From a virus: 22,731 nt of DNA. Of this stretch, positions 14,110-22,731 are shown in pieces (the stretch's first letter is position 1; the number at the start of each line of letters is the position of its first letter). The notes under the pieces were generated by a model. It made no database searches. It was given only the letters and a program-made list of their open reading frames with translations, and was not told the origin of the DNA. The stretch lies in IMG/VR virus record IMGVR_UViG_3300027784_000053, positions 1-22,731 of that record. One strand, given 5' to 3'. The position numbers were made by a program, and so were the translations under genes.

Positions 14110-14579
14110 GCTACAACCGCCCACAGAGCAGGAACGTTAGGCGGCTCCCATCCAACTTGTGTGGTGTGGCCTTGTAAACATTCGTACTTAATGCTATCAT
14201 ACAAGCGTACATCGCCGGGTACCACATCCTCTCCTGCGATCCATTGAGGTACTTCAGATATTTCTAATTCTGGAAGAATCTCCCACAGTTGCATGAGAGA
14301 CAGCACCTCTCCTAGATTCTGCCACACACCGTCAACGTTTTTTACTAAATTTACAGTCCAAACCCCTGTGGAGGACCTTCTTAAAACACGAAGTACTAAA
14401 CCCTCTGAGTCTTCAAAGAACCAGCGTACAAAACCGTCTCCTACCTGTACATGTAGCGTAGTAAGACCGTCAACTAAAAGCGCATCATCTAAAACGTTTA
14501 CTAAGACTGAGCGAGCTTCTTCCTCTGAAGCCTGTTGATTACTAAGCCACGTATCTCTAGCAGCTTCTCTAAGGCTCAT
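14106..14579 (-). CDS. tail-associated protein with C-terminal CBM5/12-type module
   Basis: A 157-residue protein. Residues about 110-157 carry the carbohydrate-binding module 5/12 pattern: W113, GD at 122-123, Y127, Y132-x-C134, H138, GW at 143-144, P146, and ALW at 151-153. Such modules bind chitin or related glycans and also occur on phage tails. The N-terminal 100 residues are helical, then beta, with no known domain (contains GVWTVNLVKNVDGVWQNLG). Its ATG shares a base with the tape measure stop (TGATG), so it is part of the tail operon and may sit near the tail tip. The host ligand is unknown. Confidence 0.8.
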   Translation of the reverse strand: MSLREAARDTWLSNQQASEEEARSVLVNVLDDALLVDGLTTLHVQVGDGFVRWFFEDSEGLVLRVLRRSSTGVWTVNLVKNVDGVWQNLGEVLSLMQLWEILPELEISEVPQWIAGEDVVPGDVRLYDSIKYECLQGHTTQVGWEPPNVPALWAVVA

Positions 14580-17500
14580 CAGTCGCTCCTAATTCTATCA
14601 ATAATCTCTTCAAAAGTCTTGTCTACGTAGTCTTGTACGTCCTGCATATTAGCACTATCAATGGGGCCGTTGAAGTTAAGTTCTACAGCACCCTTTTCTA
14701 TAGTAATAGTATCGCCAGAGGGAAGCTGGTCTTTCCTAAATACGTACTCATTCTGTCCAGTCTTGTTAAATGCTAAGGTGAGGCCAGGGGGCAGTATCCC
14801 TCCCCTATCATAGACTCCGATACCCGCATTGCGAATCCTGTCAATAGCTGTACGTATCTCGTCTAGGGTTCTGCCTTCTCCACCTATAACTTCTAGTGCC
14901 AGCCTTCTCAAACGCGCGTGCTCAGTTTCATCGTCTGTAGCAATAGTGACTCGACGGTTCTTGAACATCTCTTTTATAAGTTTCATAACTTCGGGCAAGC
15001 CAGCCTCTAAAGCACTAGTATCGCGCTTTCTGTGGGCATGTGCTTCCATAACTTCGGGCTTAACACCCGATATTGTTCCCATAGCCTCCGTCAGTTGTCG
15101 CACGGAGTCTGTAGCTACTCCAACATGGTATGCTAAGTCGATAAAGAATTCCAACTGTTCTGGACCATGCATAGCTAATTGGTGGCCCGCGTCAACAACT
15201 CCTAACATTGCTTGCATAGCAGCAAGCTCTGCGTCAGCAAGGTTGTGCTTAGCGTCGCGCAATTCATCAGTAATTTCAGCTTGACGCTTCTGCAATTCAG
15301 CAAGCTCATTCTGAAGGTCTATGACCTCTTGAGTAGGAGCTGTAGAGTCTAGCTCAGCTTGAGTTAAGTTCTCACGAGCAATCTGTAGCTGAAGCTCTGC
15401 TATACGCTGTTCCTCGCTAAAGTACTTAGCATCCTTACGTATCTTATTAAGTTCCTCTGTACCCTGAGCTAGTTCAATCTCGGCTATGCGTAGCTCACGC
15501 GCTGTGGCAGCGGTTTGCCCAGCACCTTCCTCTGCCTCCTGAAGCGCCTGAAGAGCGTCTGCTAGCTCTTTCTGCGCCTTGAAGGTCATAAGTAGGGCCT
15601 GGACCTCATCCTCAATGCCAGGGGCCACAGCCTGTACTGTCGCCATATCTAAGCGGGCCGCAGTAACCCTAGCCTGAGCGGCAGCGATGTCAGCCTCAGA
15701 GCCTTGCACAGCGCCCTGTAGCTCTTTGTACTGCTGTGTAAGCTCTTCTACCCGCTGCTCCTGCCGAAGCTCAGCAAGCTCTTGATCCATAGCAGCCATG
15801 CCATTAAAGAACCTGCCATAGGCGTGCTCAGCGTCCCTAAGAGCTTGAGTAGCAGATATGATGTTGAGTTCCTGCTGAGCAGTAACTCTTTGCGCTTCTT
15901 CCATAGCACGATTTAAGTGCAAGTACGTACGCTCAATCTGGTCATTTAGAGTGATGTACTCATTGTTCAAGCTAACGATTCTGCGCTCTGCATTAGCTAG
16001 CTCATGCTGAGCTTGATTCTGTACTCGCATAGCGCCAATAGCGCCAATCATATCCCTTGTGGCAGCAATGTTGGTCTGTGTGGCTGTGGACAAGATGTGT
16101 TCGTACTTATCAACGAACCTATTAGCCCAATTGTCTAAATCGGCGCCCCCAGCAGTAAAAGTACCGCCACTACTAGTAGGCCAATCACTTATACCAACAC
16201 TTCCACCTGTATTAAAATTGTTCAAGTTATCAAGGAAGTCCACACCAAGAGCGTCCACAGCAGAGCGGCGTAGTACATACTCGCCTCTCGTCAGCATGGC
16301 TAGGACGGTGTCTTCGTCAGGGCCACGACCGGGTATAATACCGCCCTTGTTTCTAAATCCTACAATATGTCCCATGCTATTGTATTGCGCTCTAGGAACA
16401 GCAGGCGGTTGTATAGCAGGCATCTTTGGAGTAACAGACTGTAACCCAAAGCCAAAGGACTCAGCTATTCCTACACCCATAGTACGAGCGTGCGCATTCA
16501 AAGAATCGCTTTGGTTGCCAAGCTGTGTACGCCAGTATTCTGCTGCACCTTCAGGGTCAAGGTGGTCACGTGTGGCAGCAGTAAACTCAATACCTATGTC
16601 CTTACCAATTTCCTTTGCTTGCTCAATTCCTACCCCTAAAGCTTCAGCAAGCTCTCGTACAGTAATCTCTCCCCCATTTTGTGCTATAATCCACATGGCA
16701 GACATAGCTGCTTCAAAGTTCTCTCCCATTATATCTCCCCCATTTGCAACGTAGGAGAGCATAAGACTCATCATAGAAGAGATTTCTTCGTTAGTAAGAT
16801 TGCCATACTTTTCTGCTGTAAAAGCAACCCTCTCCATAACTATTTGCATTTCATCTATAGAAAGCTCCCCGCCCTGTTCTATGTACTCCGCTACAGCTTG
16901 CATCATACTTTCTATATGACCTGTTACAACCTCTCCATACCTGTCTGTGGTTAAGATTACTGCTTCGAGTATGTCGTTCCAACTATTATTGACGTCTTCG
17001 CCATAGTTGTCTATTAAGCTATGTACTCCGTCAAGCATCTCATCTATGTGGTCCCTTACTACCTCACTAGTAAGAGCAGCATTAAGTCGAATAGCTCTTA
17101 ATATTTCTAAAAATTCATCTGGGTCAGCAGTAGCTAATACTGCCATAGCGTCAGGACCCGCATCACCCATAGCTAGTACAGCACCTATAACAGAAGTGAG
17201 GTCTTCAGTCATAAGGTCACTGTTGTTCCTGATAATAGTAGTCATATCAGTAAACATATCGCGTGTGGTATCGCGGCCGTCACTCATAGACGCCATCCAC
17301 AGTTGAAGAGCATCATCGTGTTCGCGCAATGATTCTAAGGGCTCTTCTAAGCCTTCATTAACCTTAGAAAGTGCGTCGCTCCAAGCAGTACTGATAGAAG
17401 TCAGGTTCCCCAGTACATTGCCAAACTCTTGTGCAGCTTGGCTAGCCTCTATTAAGTTTTCTGTCAGCTCACCAGTCTCTTCATCTACAATACCAAGAGC

Positions 17501-20500
17501 TATAGCAGCTTGATGTAGCTCATCATTCATTAGTCCCATGCTGTCAAGTTGCTCTATAAGTACCTTTATAGCTTCTCTACGCCTGGCGGCCTCTAGCCTA
17601 GTAGCATCGTTAGACTTGTCGTGCATACCTAGGTAGTCAGCCATCAACTCGCCAAGACCACCACGGGCACGAAGCTCAGCTTGAACTTGCTCTAAATTCT
17701 CCCTACTAGCTTGCAAGTTCCTCTGCATCTCATTACGTACTGTAATAAGTGCGGCTCTTTCAGAGTAATGCTGCTGAGTACGCTCTGTGTGGCTCATAGC
17801 ATTTATAGCGTCTATACGACTCTGAGTACGACGAATGAAACGTTCTTGGTCTGCTATGCCACTAGCACTTATCTCTAGGAACCTTTGCTGACTCAGCCCT
17901 GCGTCATGAATACTAGAAGTTAAACCTTCTTGTTCAATTCTAGTCTTCATTAACTCTGCACGAGCCCTACCTATATTCCTAGTGTAGTTAACAAAGTTGT
18001 CTACACTTTGGTCAATCTCGTCATTGTACCTTGATTGCGCTGCTACCATGTCAGAAACAAACTTGCGATTGTCTCTAACTTCCTTATTCATGAGGTAAAC
18101 AACGCCTACAATAGCTCCAAGAGTAGCTAATATAGCTCCCATTGGAGTTAGAGCAAAAGCTTTCATAGCACCAGCAGTAGCTAATGTGCCCGTTTTAAGA
18201 GCAAGCATCTTTGTAGTTAATGTACCAGTTACAACTAATAGAGGCTTAAACCCTGACATATAAGCAACAGTGAAGAGTGCAATAGCAGTTGTTATTGCTG
18301 CTAACCTTCCTTCTGCTGTATTAAACCATTCTACTGCTGTACGTATAGCTTCTGATACAGCCTCCCAATTGTATGCTAGATAAATCAAGGCACCTACTAC
18401 CGCCATTAATGCTACAGGAGTACCTAGTATAAACTTAAGTGCTGTCTGCCATGCAATACCCAACTGAGATACAATACCTACCATAAGTGTAATTGTACCT
18501 ATAACTATAAGCATTATACCTGTTATAGCCATTGCAGCAGAGCTTAGAGCCAAAAACCTAACTACAGCTGTCTTAGTCTCTTCGCTTAGATCGCGGAACC
18601 ACTGCATTAGAGCTTGTCCCGCTTCAACAAGCCTCATAACCACGGGTATAAGACGCTCACCAAGCTCCATTCGGAACACTTCTAATTGGTTCCTAAAGAG
18701 TTGAATTTGGTTCTGTGGCTCATTAAACATTATCTCATAGGCTCGCCGCATAGCGCCAGCGTTATTTTGTTGCTGCTCTACATGCCAAGTGAACCTATCG
18801 AAGTTTGTAAAGACGGTGTCGAAGAACCTACGAGCCTGGATACGGTAGCCAGCACCGCCAAATATGTCCCACATGGCCTGTGCGCGGCCAGGAGCAGTCA
18901 TGTGGCCTATCTCATCGTTCATAGCAGACAGTATGTCAATGAGAGGCAGGAACTCGCCTCGTTGGTCCCGTATAGCTATCCCAAGGTCTTCCATACGAGT
19001 AATGACCCTGGGATGAGCGATAAGCTCTAAGGCTCGCGAAGCCGCTGTAGTAGCCATTTCTGCACTCAGACCCTGCCTGGTCAGGAATGCAAGCATCGCA
19101 CCGCCAGTCTCAATCTCCTGGCCCGCACGCGCAAGGGCTGGAATCAGCTTACCTATGTTAGCAGAAAGCTGCTCGTAGGTGATAACACCACGACGTACAG
19201 TTTGGAACTGGAAGTCCTGCACTCTCTGTAAGTCTTGAAACTCTAAGTTCATACCATTCAAGATAGCAATGGTAGACCGGGCAGCTGCTTCGATGTTAGT
19301 GTTACCTGCCACAGCCTCTTTAGCGAAGCCTTCTAGCAGTTTCTGAGCTGTAGGAACATCTGCTCGCAGAGATGAGAAGATGAAGAACATTGTGCTGCCC
19401 ATAGTATCCATAGCAGCAGGTATGTCTGTTCCTACTATCTGACCAATCCTAACTAGCCCTTCAATAGTAGCAGGAGTGTCATTCTGAATCTGTGTCATAG
19501 CGAGTGCCATACCATAACGGAATGACATAGCCTCTGTTGCCATACTGCTTAGAGAGGCAACTCCCTTACGACCAAAGGACGTTAAAGCTGCACCTGCAAT
19601 GGTAGCAGCAATACCAATACCTAAGAGTCTAGCAGCAATTAACTGCTGCCTTTGTAAAGCAGCACGTTGTAGCTGAGCTTGTTCTTCATACCTTGCGCGC
19701 TCAGCAGCGCCCATCCTCTTTAGTGCAGCTTGGTGCTGTCTAGACTCCTCACCATAACGGCGACCAGCCTCTTTCAGCATATTGCGGTTGCGCGCTTCTC
19801 TATCTTGAACCTGCTTTACATAGGCATTGTGCCTATCTACCTCAGCTTGGCGTTCCCTACCTAAAGCAGCTATTCTGTCTTGAGTAGCACGCTCACTAGC
19901 TGTCTTAGCGTCATTAGCCGCATTTACCCTAGCATTTTTAGTTTGGTCTATAAGACGCTTATCGGCAGCATGAAATTCTTTTCTAGCATCAAGTTCTCGT
20001 TGAAGGTCACCCATAGCCTTTGCGTTACGGGCACTTTCTGCTCGCCACATATCTCCAATGCGACTAGCATATTGCCTCTGAGTTATCCTACCCTGCTCTA
20101 GTGCGTCGCTATACCTTCTAGCTCTTAAGTAAGCTTGATGAGACTCAGAATTAGTTCTAACTTGTTGAGCAGCTTGCTTACTTAATCCTTTAGTATACCT
20201 TGAAGTGGCATCAGATTGTCGTTCTAATTGATTAGTATAATCTTTAGCTACTTTAATAGCATTTTTTCGTGAAAAAAGTCCTGCTTGCATAGTAGTAAGA
20301 TTTTCACGAATGACTTGATTGCGTTCTTTAAGTTGATTATATGCAGCCCTATTCCTTTCTGTATCTACTCTTAAAGCATCATTATTTGCTTTAGTAGCAG
20401 TAGTATGTGCCCTTGTTGCAGCAGTTACGTCATCCTGTAAAGTACGAGCGTAGTCTTTATGGCTTTGAGTAACTAGCTTACTTAAATGTGCGTTATTCTC

Positions 20501-20803
20501 TAAATTACGTTGGTGCGTTCTATATGCAGCAGAACTCTTACCTATAGCAGCTTCTTCACGAGCAAAAGACTTTGTTATAGAATCATTAATAGTTTTAGCA
20601 TATCTAGTTGCAGCCTCTTGATTCTGCTGGATCATTCGATTCTGGTTCGCCATAGACCTATTCAACTTGGTTTGCAGTTGAGTGTCTACAGCCTGAATTG
20701 CCTTACCCAAAGCACCAAACGCACCGCCAACATTGCGAATCTCCCGTGACGCATAGTCACGAGCACGAATCATCAACAATACGTCACGGGAGGTAAGCGA
20801 CAT
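14579..20803 (-). CDS. tape measure protein (2074 aa)
   Basis: The longest gene here, giving the tail its length. About 1-390 is a charged coiled coil; a hydrophobic helix (about 391-410) leads into a PhageMin_Tail/TP901-type core (about 430-650). Four or more hydrophobic segments lie at about 750-910. Residues 1243-1374 hold three 44-residue repeats. GG-x-PG-x-G-x-D-x-DTVLAMLTRGEYVL (about 1484-1506) is the usual C-terminal tape measure motif, followed by a second coiled coil and a late YDRGGILPPG segment (about 1996). At about 1.5 angstrom per residue the tail would be near 310 nm. The start (20803) shares one base with the frameshift product's stop. Confidence 0.95.
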   Translation of the reverse strand: MSLTSRDVLLMIRARDYASREIRNVGGAFGALGKAIQAVDTQLQTKLNRSMANQNRMIQQNQEAATRYAKTINDSITKSFAREEAAIGKSSAAYRTHQRNLENNAHLSKLVTQSHKDYARTLQDDVTAATRAHTTATKANNDALRVDTERNRAAYNQLKERNQVIRENLTTMQAGLFSRKNAIKVAKDYTNQLERQSDATSRYTKGLSKQAAQQVRTNSESHQAYLRARRYSDALEQGRITQRQYASRIGDMWRAESARNAKAMGDLQRELDARKEFHAADKRLIDQTKNARVNAANDAKTASERATQDRIAALGRERQAEVDRHNAYVKQVQDREARNRNMLKEAGRRYGEESRQHQAALKRMGAAERARYEEQAQLQRAALQRQQLIAARLLGIGIAATIAGAALTSFGRKGVASLSSMATEAMSFRYGMALAMTQIQNDTPATIEGLVRIGQIVGTDIPAAMDTMGSTMFFIFSSLRADVPTAQKLLEGFAKEAVAGNTNIEAAARSTIAILNGMNLEFQDLQRVQDFQFQTVRRGVITYEQLSANIGKLIPALARAGQEIETGGAMLAFLTRQGLSAEMATTAASRALELIAHPRVITRMEDLGIAIRDQRGEFLPLIDILSAMNDEIGHMTAPGRAQAMWDIFGGAGYRIQARRFFDTVFTNFDRFTWHVEQQQNNAGAMRRAYEIMFNEPQNQIQLFRNQLEVFRMELGERLIPVVMRLVEAGQALMQWFRDLSEETKTAVVRFLALSSAAMAITGIMLIVIGTITLMVGIVSQLGIAWQTALKFILGTPVALMAVVGALIYLAYNWEAVSEAIRTAVEWFNTAEGRLAAITTAIALFTVAYMSGFKPLLVVTGTLTTKMLALKTGTLATAGAMKAFALTPMGAILATLGAIVGVVYLMNKEVRDNRKFVSDMVAAQSRYNDEIDQSVDNFVNYTRNIGRARAELMKTRIEQEGLTSSIHDAGLSQQRFLEISASGIADQERFIRRTQSRIDAINAMSHTERTQQHYSERAALITVRNEMQRNLQASRENLEQVQAELRARGGLGELMADYLGMHDKSNDATRLEAARRREAIKVLIEQLDSMGLMNDELHQAAIALGIVDEETGELTENLIEASQAAQEFGNVLGNLTSISTAWSDALSKVNEGLEEPLESLREHDDALQLWMASMSDGRDTTRDMFTDMTTIIRNNSDLMTEDLTSVIGAVLAMGDAGPDAMAVLATADPDEFLEILRAIRLNAALTSEVVRDHIDEMLDGVHSLIDNYGEDVNNSWNDILEAVILTTDRYGEVVTGHIESMMQAVAEYIEQGGELSIDEMQIVMERVAFTAEKYGNLTNEEISSMMSLMLSYVANGGDIMGENFEAAMSAMWIIAQNGGEITVRELAEALGVGIEQAKEIGKDIGIEFTAATRDHLDPEGAAEYWRTQLGNQSDSLNAHARTMGVGIAESFGFGLQSVTPKMPAIQPPAVPRAQYNSMGHIVGFRNKGGIIPGRGPDEDTVLAMLTRGEYVLRRSAVDALGVDFLDNLNNFNTGGSVGISDWPTSSGGTFTAGGADLDNWANRFVDKYEHILSTATQTNIAATRDMIGAIGAMRVQNQAQHELANAERRIVSLNNEYITLNDQIERTYLHLNRAMEEAQRVTAQQELNIISATQALRDAEHAYGRFFNGMAAMDQELAELRQEQRVEELTQQYKELQGAVQGSEADIAAAQARVTAARLDMATVQAVAPGIEDEVQALLMTFKAQKELADALQALQEAEEGAGQTAATARELRIAEIELAQGTEELNKIRKDAKYFSEEQRIAELQLQIARENLTQAELDSTAPTQEVIDLQNELAELQKRQAEITDELRDAKHNLADAELAAMQAMLGVVDAGHQLAMHGPEQLEFFIDLAYHVGVATDSVRQLTEAMGTISGVKPEVMEAHAHRKRDTSALEAGLPEVMKLIKEMFKNRRVTIATDDETEHARLRRLALEVIGGEGRTLDEIRTAIDRIRNAGIGVYDRGGILPPGLTLAFNKTGQNEYVFRKDQLPSGDTITIEKGAVELNFNGPIDSANMQDVQDYVDKTFEEIIDRIRSD

Positions 20804-21449
20804 CAGCGCTTCTTTCTACTTTGGGCTTTCTCTTCCGCCTTGCGTTTTTGCTCTTCTTTCTTTTGACGCTCATGTTGTAGGTCTAGAACTATATTCATAT
20901 GAAGCACTATCCAGTAGTCTTGGTCTAACAACCCTCCCTCATTAGGTAGTACTCCAAACCTATCACACATGTTTACTAGGTTAATGTACTCGTAGACTTT
21001 AGAGTTATCTACATGTTGGTCCCAAACTATAACTCTGTTAGCGTCTACTCTGAACTGTTCAAAGGGTCGTCATCGTCTGCCTTGTTAAACCCATTGTACT
21101 CGTCAATGAGGTCTGCAATCTCTTCACCCACAGTGGGGTCAAGATTAGCGAAGGTCTTAGAACTGCGGAAGTCAAGTTGGTGTCCGTTGTCGTCCTCAAG
21201 GTTGTGATCAACTATACAGATTTGGAATTCGTAACGAGTAACTACCTCGTTAGCCATCTCCATAATTGCCTCGGTATCCTTACCTTGCCCCTTCATGCTC
21301 ATCTTGGAAATCATGTCACGACGCTTAAGGAACTCTCCATAACTCATCTTACGGAGTACGACGAAACCAGCCTCTTCTCCATCAGAAGACGGCAGCGTTT
21401 TAAGCTCGAAACGGTCAGTACGTGCAATATCTACAGTTGCTTTTGGCAT
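20803..21449 (-). CDS. tail assembly chaperone, long frameshift product (about 215 aa)
   Basis: Ribosomes shifting -1 at CCCTTTG (21066-21060) leave the 134-residue frame after Leu130 and read 85 more codons to TGA at 20805-20803. The added part begins EQFRVDANRVIVWDQHV, has a helical middle (YEYINLVNMCDRFG), and ends in a basic KKEEQKRKAEEKAQSRKKR-type tail. This matches the gpG/gpGT pair of lambda-like and actinophage tails, where the minor long form binds the tape measure protein that follows at once. The extension lacks a ribosome site or early start of its own, so frameshifting is the likely way it is made. Confidence 0.85.
21045..21449 (-). CDS. tail assembly chaperone, short product (134 aa)
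   Basis: I start at ATG 21449 (MPKATVDIARTDRFEL...), which has GGGAGG eight bases upstream (21463-21458); the upstream Met at 21551 has no such site. The protein is acidic toward its end (ADDDDPLNSSE) and lacks membrane segments. Its place between the tail tube and tape measure genes, plus the overlapping -1 frame, marks it as the gpG-type tail assembly chaperone, which holds the tape measure in form during tube growth. Sequence alone would not give the family; the arrangement does. Confidence 0.85.
   Translation of the reverse strand: MPKATVDIARTDRFELKTLPSSDGEEAGFVVLRKMSYGEFLKRRDMISKMSMKGQGKDTEAIMEMANEVVTRYEFQICIVDHNLEDDNGHQLDFRSSKTFANLDPTVGEEIADLIDEYNGFNKADDDDPLNSSE
21060..21066 (-). other. 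programmed -1 frameshift site (CCCTTTG)
   Basis: On the - strand the zero frame reads GAC CCT TTG AAC, so C CCT TTG fits X-XXY-YYZ exactly. Slipping gives CCC TTT then GAA. The zero frame stops at TAG (21047-21045), five codons on, while the -1 frame stays open for 85 codons to the tape measure start. No strong downstream hairpin was identified by eye. Confidence 0.85.
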
Positions 21450-21491
21450 TGTAGTGGCCTCCCTTTGGCCTATTCGTATTAGTACTAGCGA

Positions 21492-21536
21492 GAGTGCTGG
21501 CAGTCCTACTGGCTCAGCTAGGGCTACCAGCAACTC
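21492..21536 (-). promoter_or_regulatory. long hairpin in the leader of the chaperone gene
   Basis: GAGTGCTGG (21492-21500) pairs with 21527-21536 with one bulged base, and AGTCCTA (21502-21508) with TAGGGCT (21519-21525, one G-U), about 16 pairs with a 10-base loop. It lies between the 64-aa gene and the chaperone ribosome site (21463-21458). No U-run follows in the transcript, so it is more likely an mRNA processing, stability or attenuation element than a full terminator. Confidence 0.5.
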
Positions 21537-21551
21537 CCACAACTCAGTCAA

Positions 21552-21746
21552 CTACTCAGTGACCTCGCCCTCAACGGGCTCAGCCTCTTCATCGTCGTCC
21601 GCGAGCAGTTCCTCACGGGTCTTACCAAGGAACTCCCCTTCGGGGCGATTACCAACGACTACGAAACCGTCAGCCTTAGCCTGCTTGACGTCAGGGCCGC
21701 GGACATCCTTCACTTCTTGCGTGTCTGGGTTGTAGACTTTAGGCAT
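21552..21746 (-). CDS. small acidic protein in the tail operon (64 aa)
   Basis: A 64-residue protein (MPKVYNPDTQEVKDVRG..., then VKQAKADGFVVVGNRPEGEF) with a strongly acidic end (ADDDEEAEPVEGEVTE). It lies between the tail tube and chaperone genes and is somewhat more GC-rich than its neighbours. AAGAG lies seven bases before the ATG, a fair ribosome site. I recognise no domain. It is flanked by hairpins on both sides, so its expression may be set apart from its neighbours. It may be a minor structural or assembly protein. Confidence 0.65.
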   Translation of the reverse strand: MPKVYNPDTQEVKDVRGPDVKQAKADGFVVVGNRPEGEFLGKTREELLADDDEEAEPVEGEVTE

Positions 21747-21769
21747 TAGCAGCTCTTTCTCTTAGTGAA

Positions 21770-21787
21770 CCCCACAGGTCAGTGGGG
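21770..21787 (-). promoter_or_regulatory. hairpin after the tail tube gene
   Basis: CCCCAC (21770-21775) pairs with GTGGGG (21782-21787) around a six-base loop. It follows the double stop (TAATAA) of the tail tube gene in the leftward transcript, but only TTCACT comes after it. A weak terminator or a 3'-end stabiliser that keeps tail tube mRNA abundant fits best. Confidence 0.55.
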
Positions 21788-21795
21788 GAGCGTTA

Positions 21796-22731
21796 TTAAG
21801 CAGGAATAGTAACATCCTCTTCAGTCGTAATAGTAATCTTGTAGGAACCGTCAAGAGTCGTGTCATTTACACCAATGTACGTCGTGCTACTACGAACAAG
21901 GTCACCTACGCCGCTGAGGTTTACAGCGTAAGCATCAATAATAGCAGCAGCCATTTCGATAGAAAACTTATTATTAGCCGACTCGCTAAGAGCAACAGTT
22001 ACTGACTGTTCAGTAAGAGTCTTAAAGATGTCGTATTCAGTGCGGTCATCAAAGTCTCGGTCAAGAGTAAGCTGTACGTCACGCTCACCGAACTTAATAA
22101 ACTGAGCCCCAAGTACGTCCTTCAAGCGGTACTGAACCTCTCCGTTGTCGTTAATATCAAACGAGAAGTTGTCCGCGTCAAAGATTTGACTCTCAGTAGG
22201 AATCTGCAAGTTCCAAGTACCAGCACCAAACGGTACATCGTCAGTGTACGTAGGAGTAGCAGGAACGCTCACAGACTCTTCGGCAGTACCAAGAATATTG
22301 TACGTTACAGTAGCCATATCATTGTCAACACCAAAGTTCATGTTAGAAACAACGCAGCCAGTGTAGCCGAATGCTTCTGCACCCCTAACCACAGTGATAC
22401 TCATAGTGTTATTAGCTAACGCACCGTGCGTAGGAGAAAACTCATACTCAAACGGCGTAGTAGCTACCGTCTGAGTTAAGTCACCTCGCGCGCACAACAG
22501 CATGTATGGCAGTACGTCCGTCAGAAGCTCGGACTCGATAGCTCCTTCTACGTTACCGTTACCCGGTACGGCACCAATAACGTCCGTAGTACCACGAATC
22601 ACTCGACGCCAGTTAGTATTCTGAGTCCAAGTTACAGACTCACTCATAATAGGGAAGAACTTAGTAGGAGCTATGTACGTACCGCTAGTCGATTCAATGC
22701 CGATTCCAATAAAACCGGCAGCACCAATGGT
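21796..22731 (-). CDS. major tail tube protein (5' end outside the window)
   Basis: The frame is open to the right edge of the window, so the true start lies beyond it. The 28 codons before the first in-window Met (22647) read ...GFIGIGIESTSGTYIAPTKF..., the typical beginning of Phage_tube_2 type tail tube proteins, and that Met has no ribosome site. The visible 311 residues are beta-rich (MSITVVRG, CVVSNMNFGVDNDMATVTYNI, VQLTLDRDFDD) and lead to TAATAA. The product should stack in rings to form the tail tube and be made in large amounts. The later C-terminal part (DGSYKITITTEEDVTIPA) ends in a plain strand. Confidence 0.82.
   Translation of the reverse strand, partial: TIGAAGFIGIGIESTSGTYIAPTKFFPIMSESVTWTQNTNWRRVIRGTTDVIGAVPGNGNVEGAIESELLTDVLPYMLLCARGDLTQTVATTPFEYEFSPTHGALANNTMSITVVRGAEAFGYTGCVVSNMNFGVDNDMATVTYNILGTAEESVSVPATPTYTDDVPFGAGTWNLQIPTESQIFDADNFSFDINDNGEVQYRLKDVLGAQFIKFGERDVQLTLDRDFDDRTEYDIFKTLTEQSVTVALSESANNKFSIEMAAAIIDAYAVNLSGVGDLVRSSTTYIGVNDTTLDGSYKITITTEEDVTIPA

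Noticed and set aside
16059-16754. 231-codon + strand frame inside the tape measure gene
   Set aside because: It lies wholly antisense to the tape measure gene, has no recognisable domain and shows the composition of a shadow frame.
21450-21551. N-terminal extension of the chaperone from Met 21551
   Set aside because: There is no ribosome site there, the region is a strong hairpin, and ATG 21449 has GGGAGG at good spacing.
21796-22647. Tail tube gene starting at the Met at 22647
   Set aside because: The frame continues to the window edge with a typical tail-tube N-terminus and there is no ribosome site at this Met.

Overview
The window is a piece of a double-stranded DNA phage with a long non-contractile (siphovirus-type) tail. 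It holds part of an early replication/recombination block on the + strand and part of a late tail/lysis block on the - strand; the two blocks converge on a terminator near 9.12-9.20 kb. The coding DNA is of moderate GC, but a small gene at the left edge and the intergenic stretches are clearly GC-rich. Together with the tail and endolysin types this suggests a phage of a high-GC Gram-positive (actinobacterial) host. That host assignment is inference; no tRNA, integrase, att site or CRISPR array was seen to test it.

Left block (+ strand, 1-9094): a small Cys-rich protein; a papain-fold (C1) cysteine peptidase with the full catalytic set; a small unknown; a Cas4/RecB-like PD-(D/E)XK nuclease with four Fe-S type cysteines; a Sak4/AAA_24-like ATPase; and a DUF669-like putative ssDNA-binding protein. 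A GC-rich structured leader follows, then a primase-helicase (AEP/RepB-like primase plus DUF3987-like ATPase), two small unknowns, a second GC-rich structured spacer, a uracil-DNA glycosylase (family 4) fused to a family A DNA polymerase, and a RuvC-like resolvase. Most of these genes overlap by 1-8 bases or lie a few bases apart, so they look translationally coupled. As a set they can provide priming, unwinding, synthesis, end processing, strand annealing/exchange and junction resolution.

Right block (- strand, read from 22731 down to 9191): the tail tube protein (5' end beyond the window), a small acidic protein, and tail assembly chaperones made from overlapping frames by a -1 frameshift at a CCCTTTG slippery site. 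Then come a 2074-residue tape measure protein, a CBM5/12-type protein, a FnIII/Dit-like minor tail protein, a DUF5047-type tail hub, a small OB-like protein, a holin-like protein, a possible overlapping 44-codon gene, a zinc amidase endolysin and a second one-TM membrane protein.

The observations most worth following are these. (1) The leader of the primase-helicase gene can form a multi-stem, possibly pseudoknotted RNA, and also a mutually exclusive 9-bp hairpin that buries the GTG start codon; this is the layout of a translational switch. (2) A branched GC-rich element lies just before the polymerase gene. (3) An exact -1 frameshift site with an 85-codon extension that has no good start of its own. 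(4) A papain-like protease is placed among replication genes. (5) The polymerase has unusual residues at two normally conserved active-site positions.
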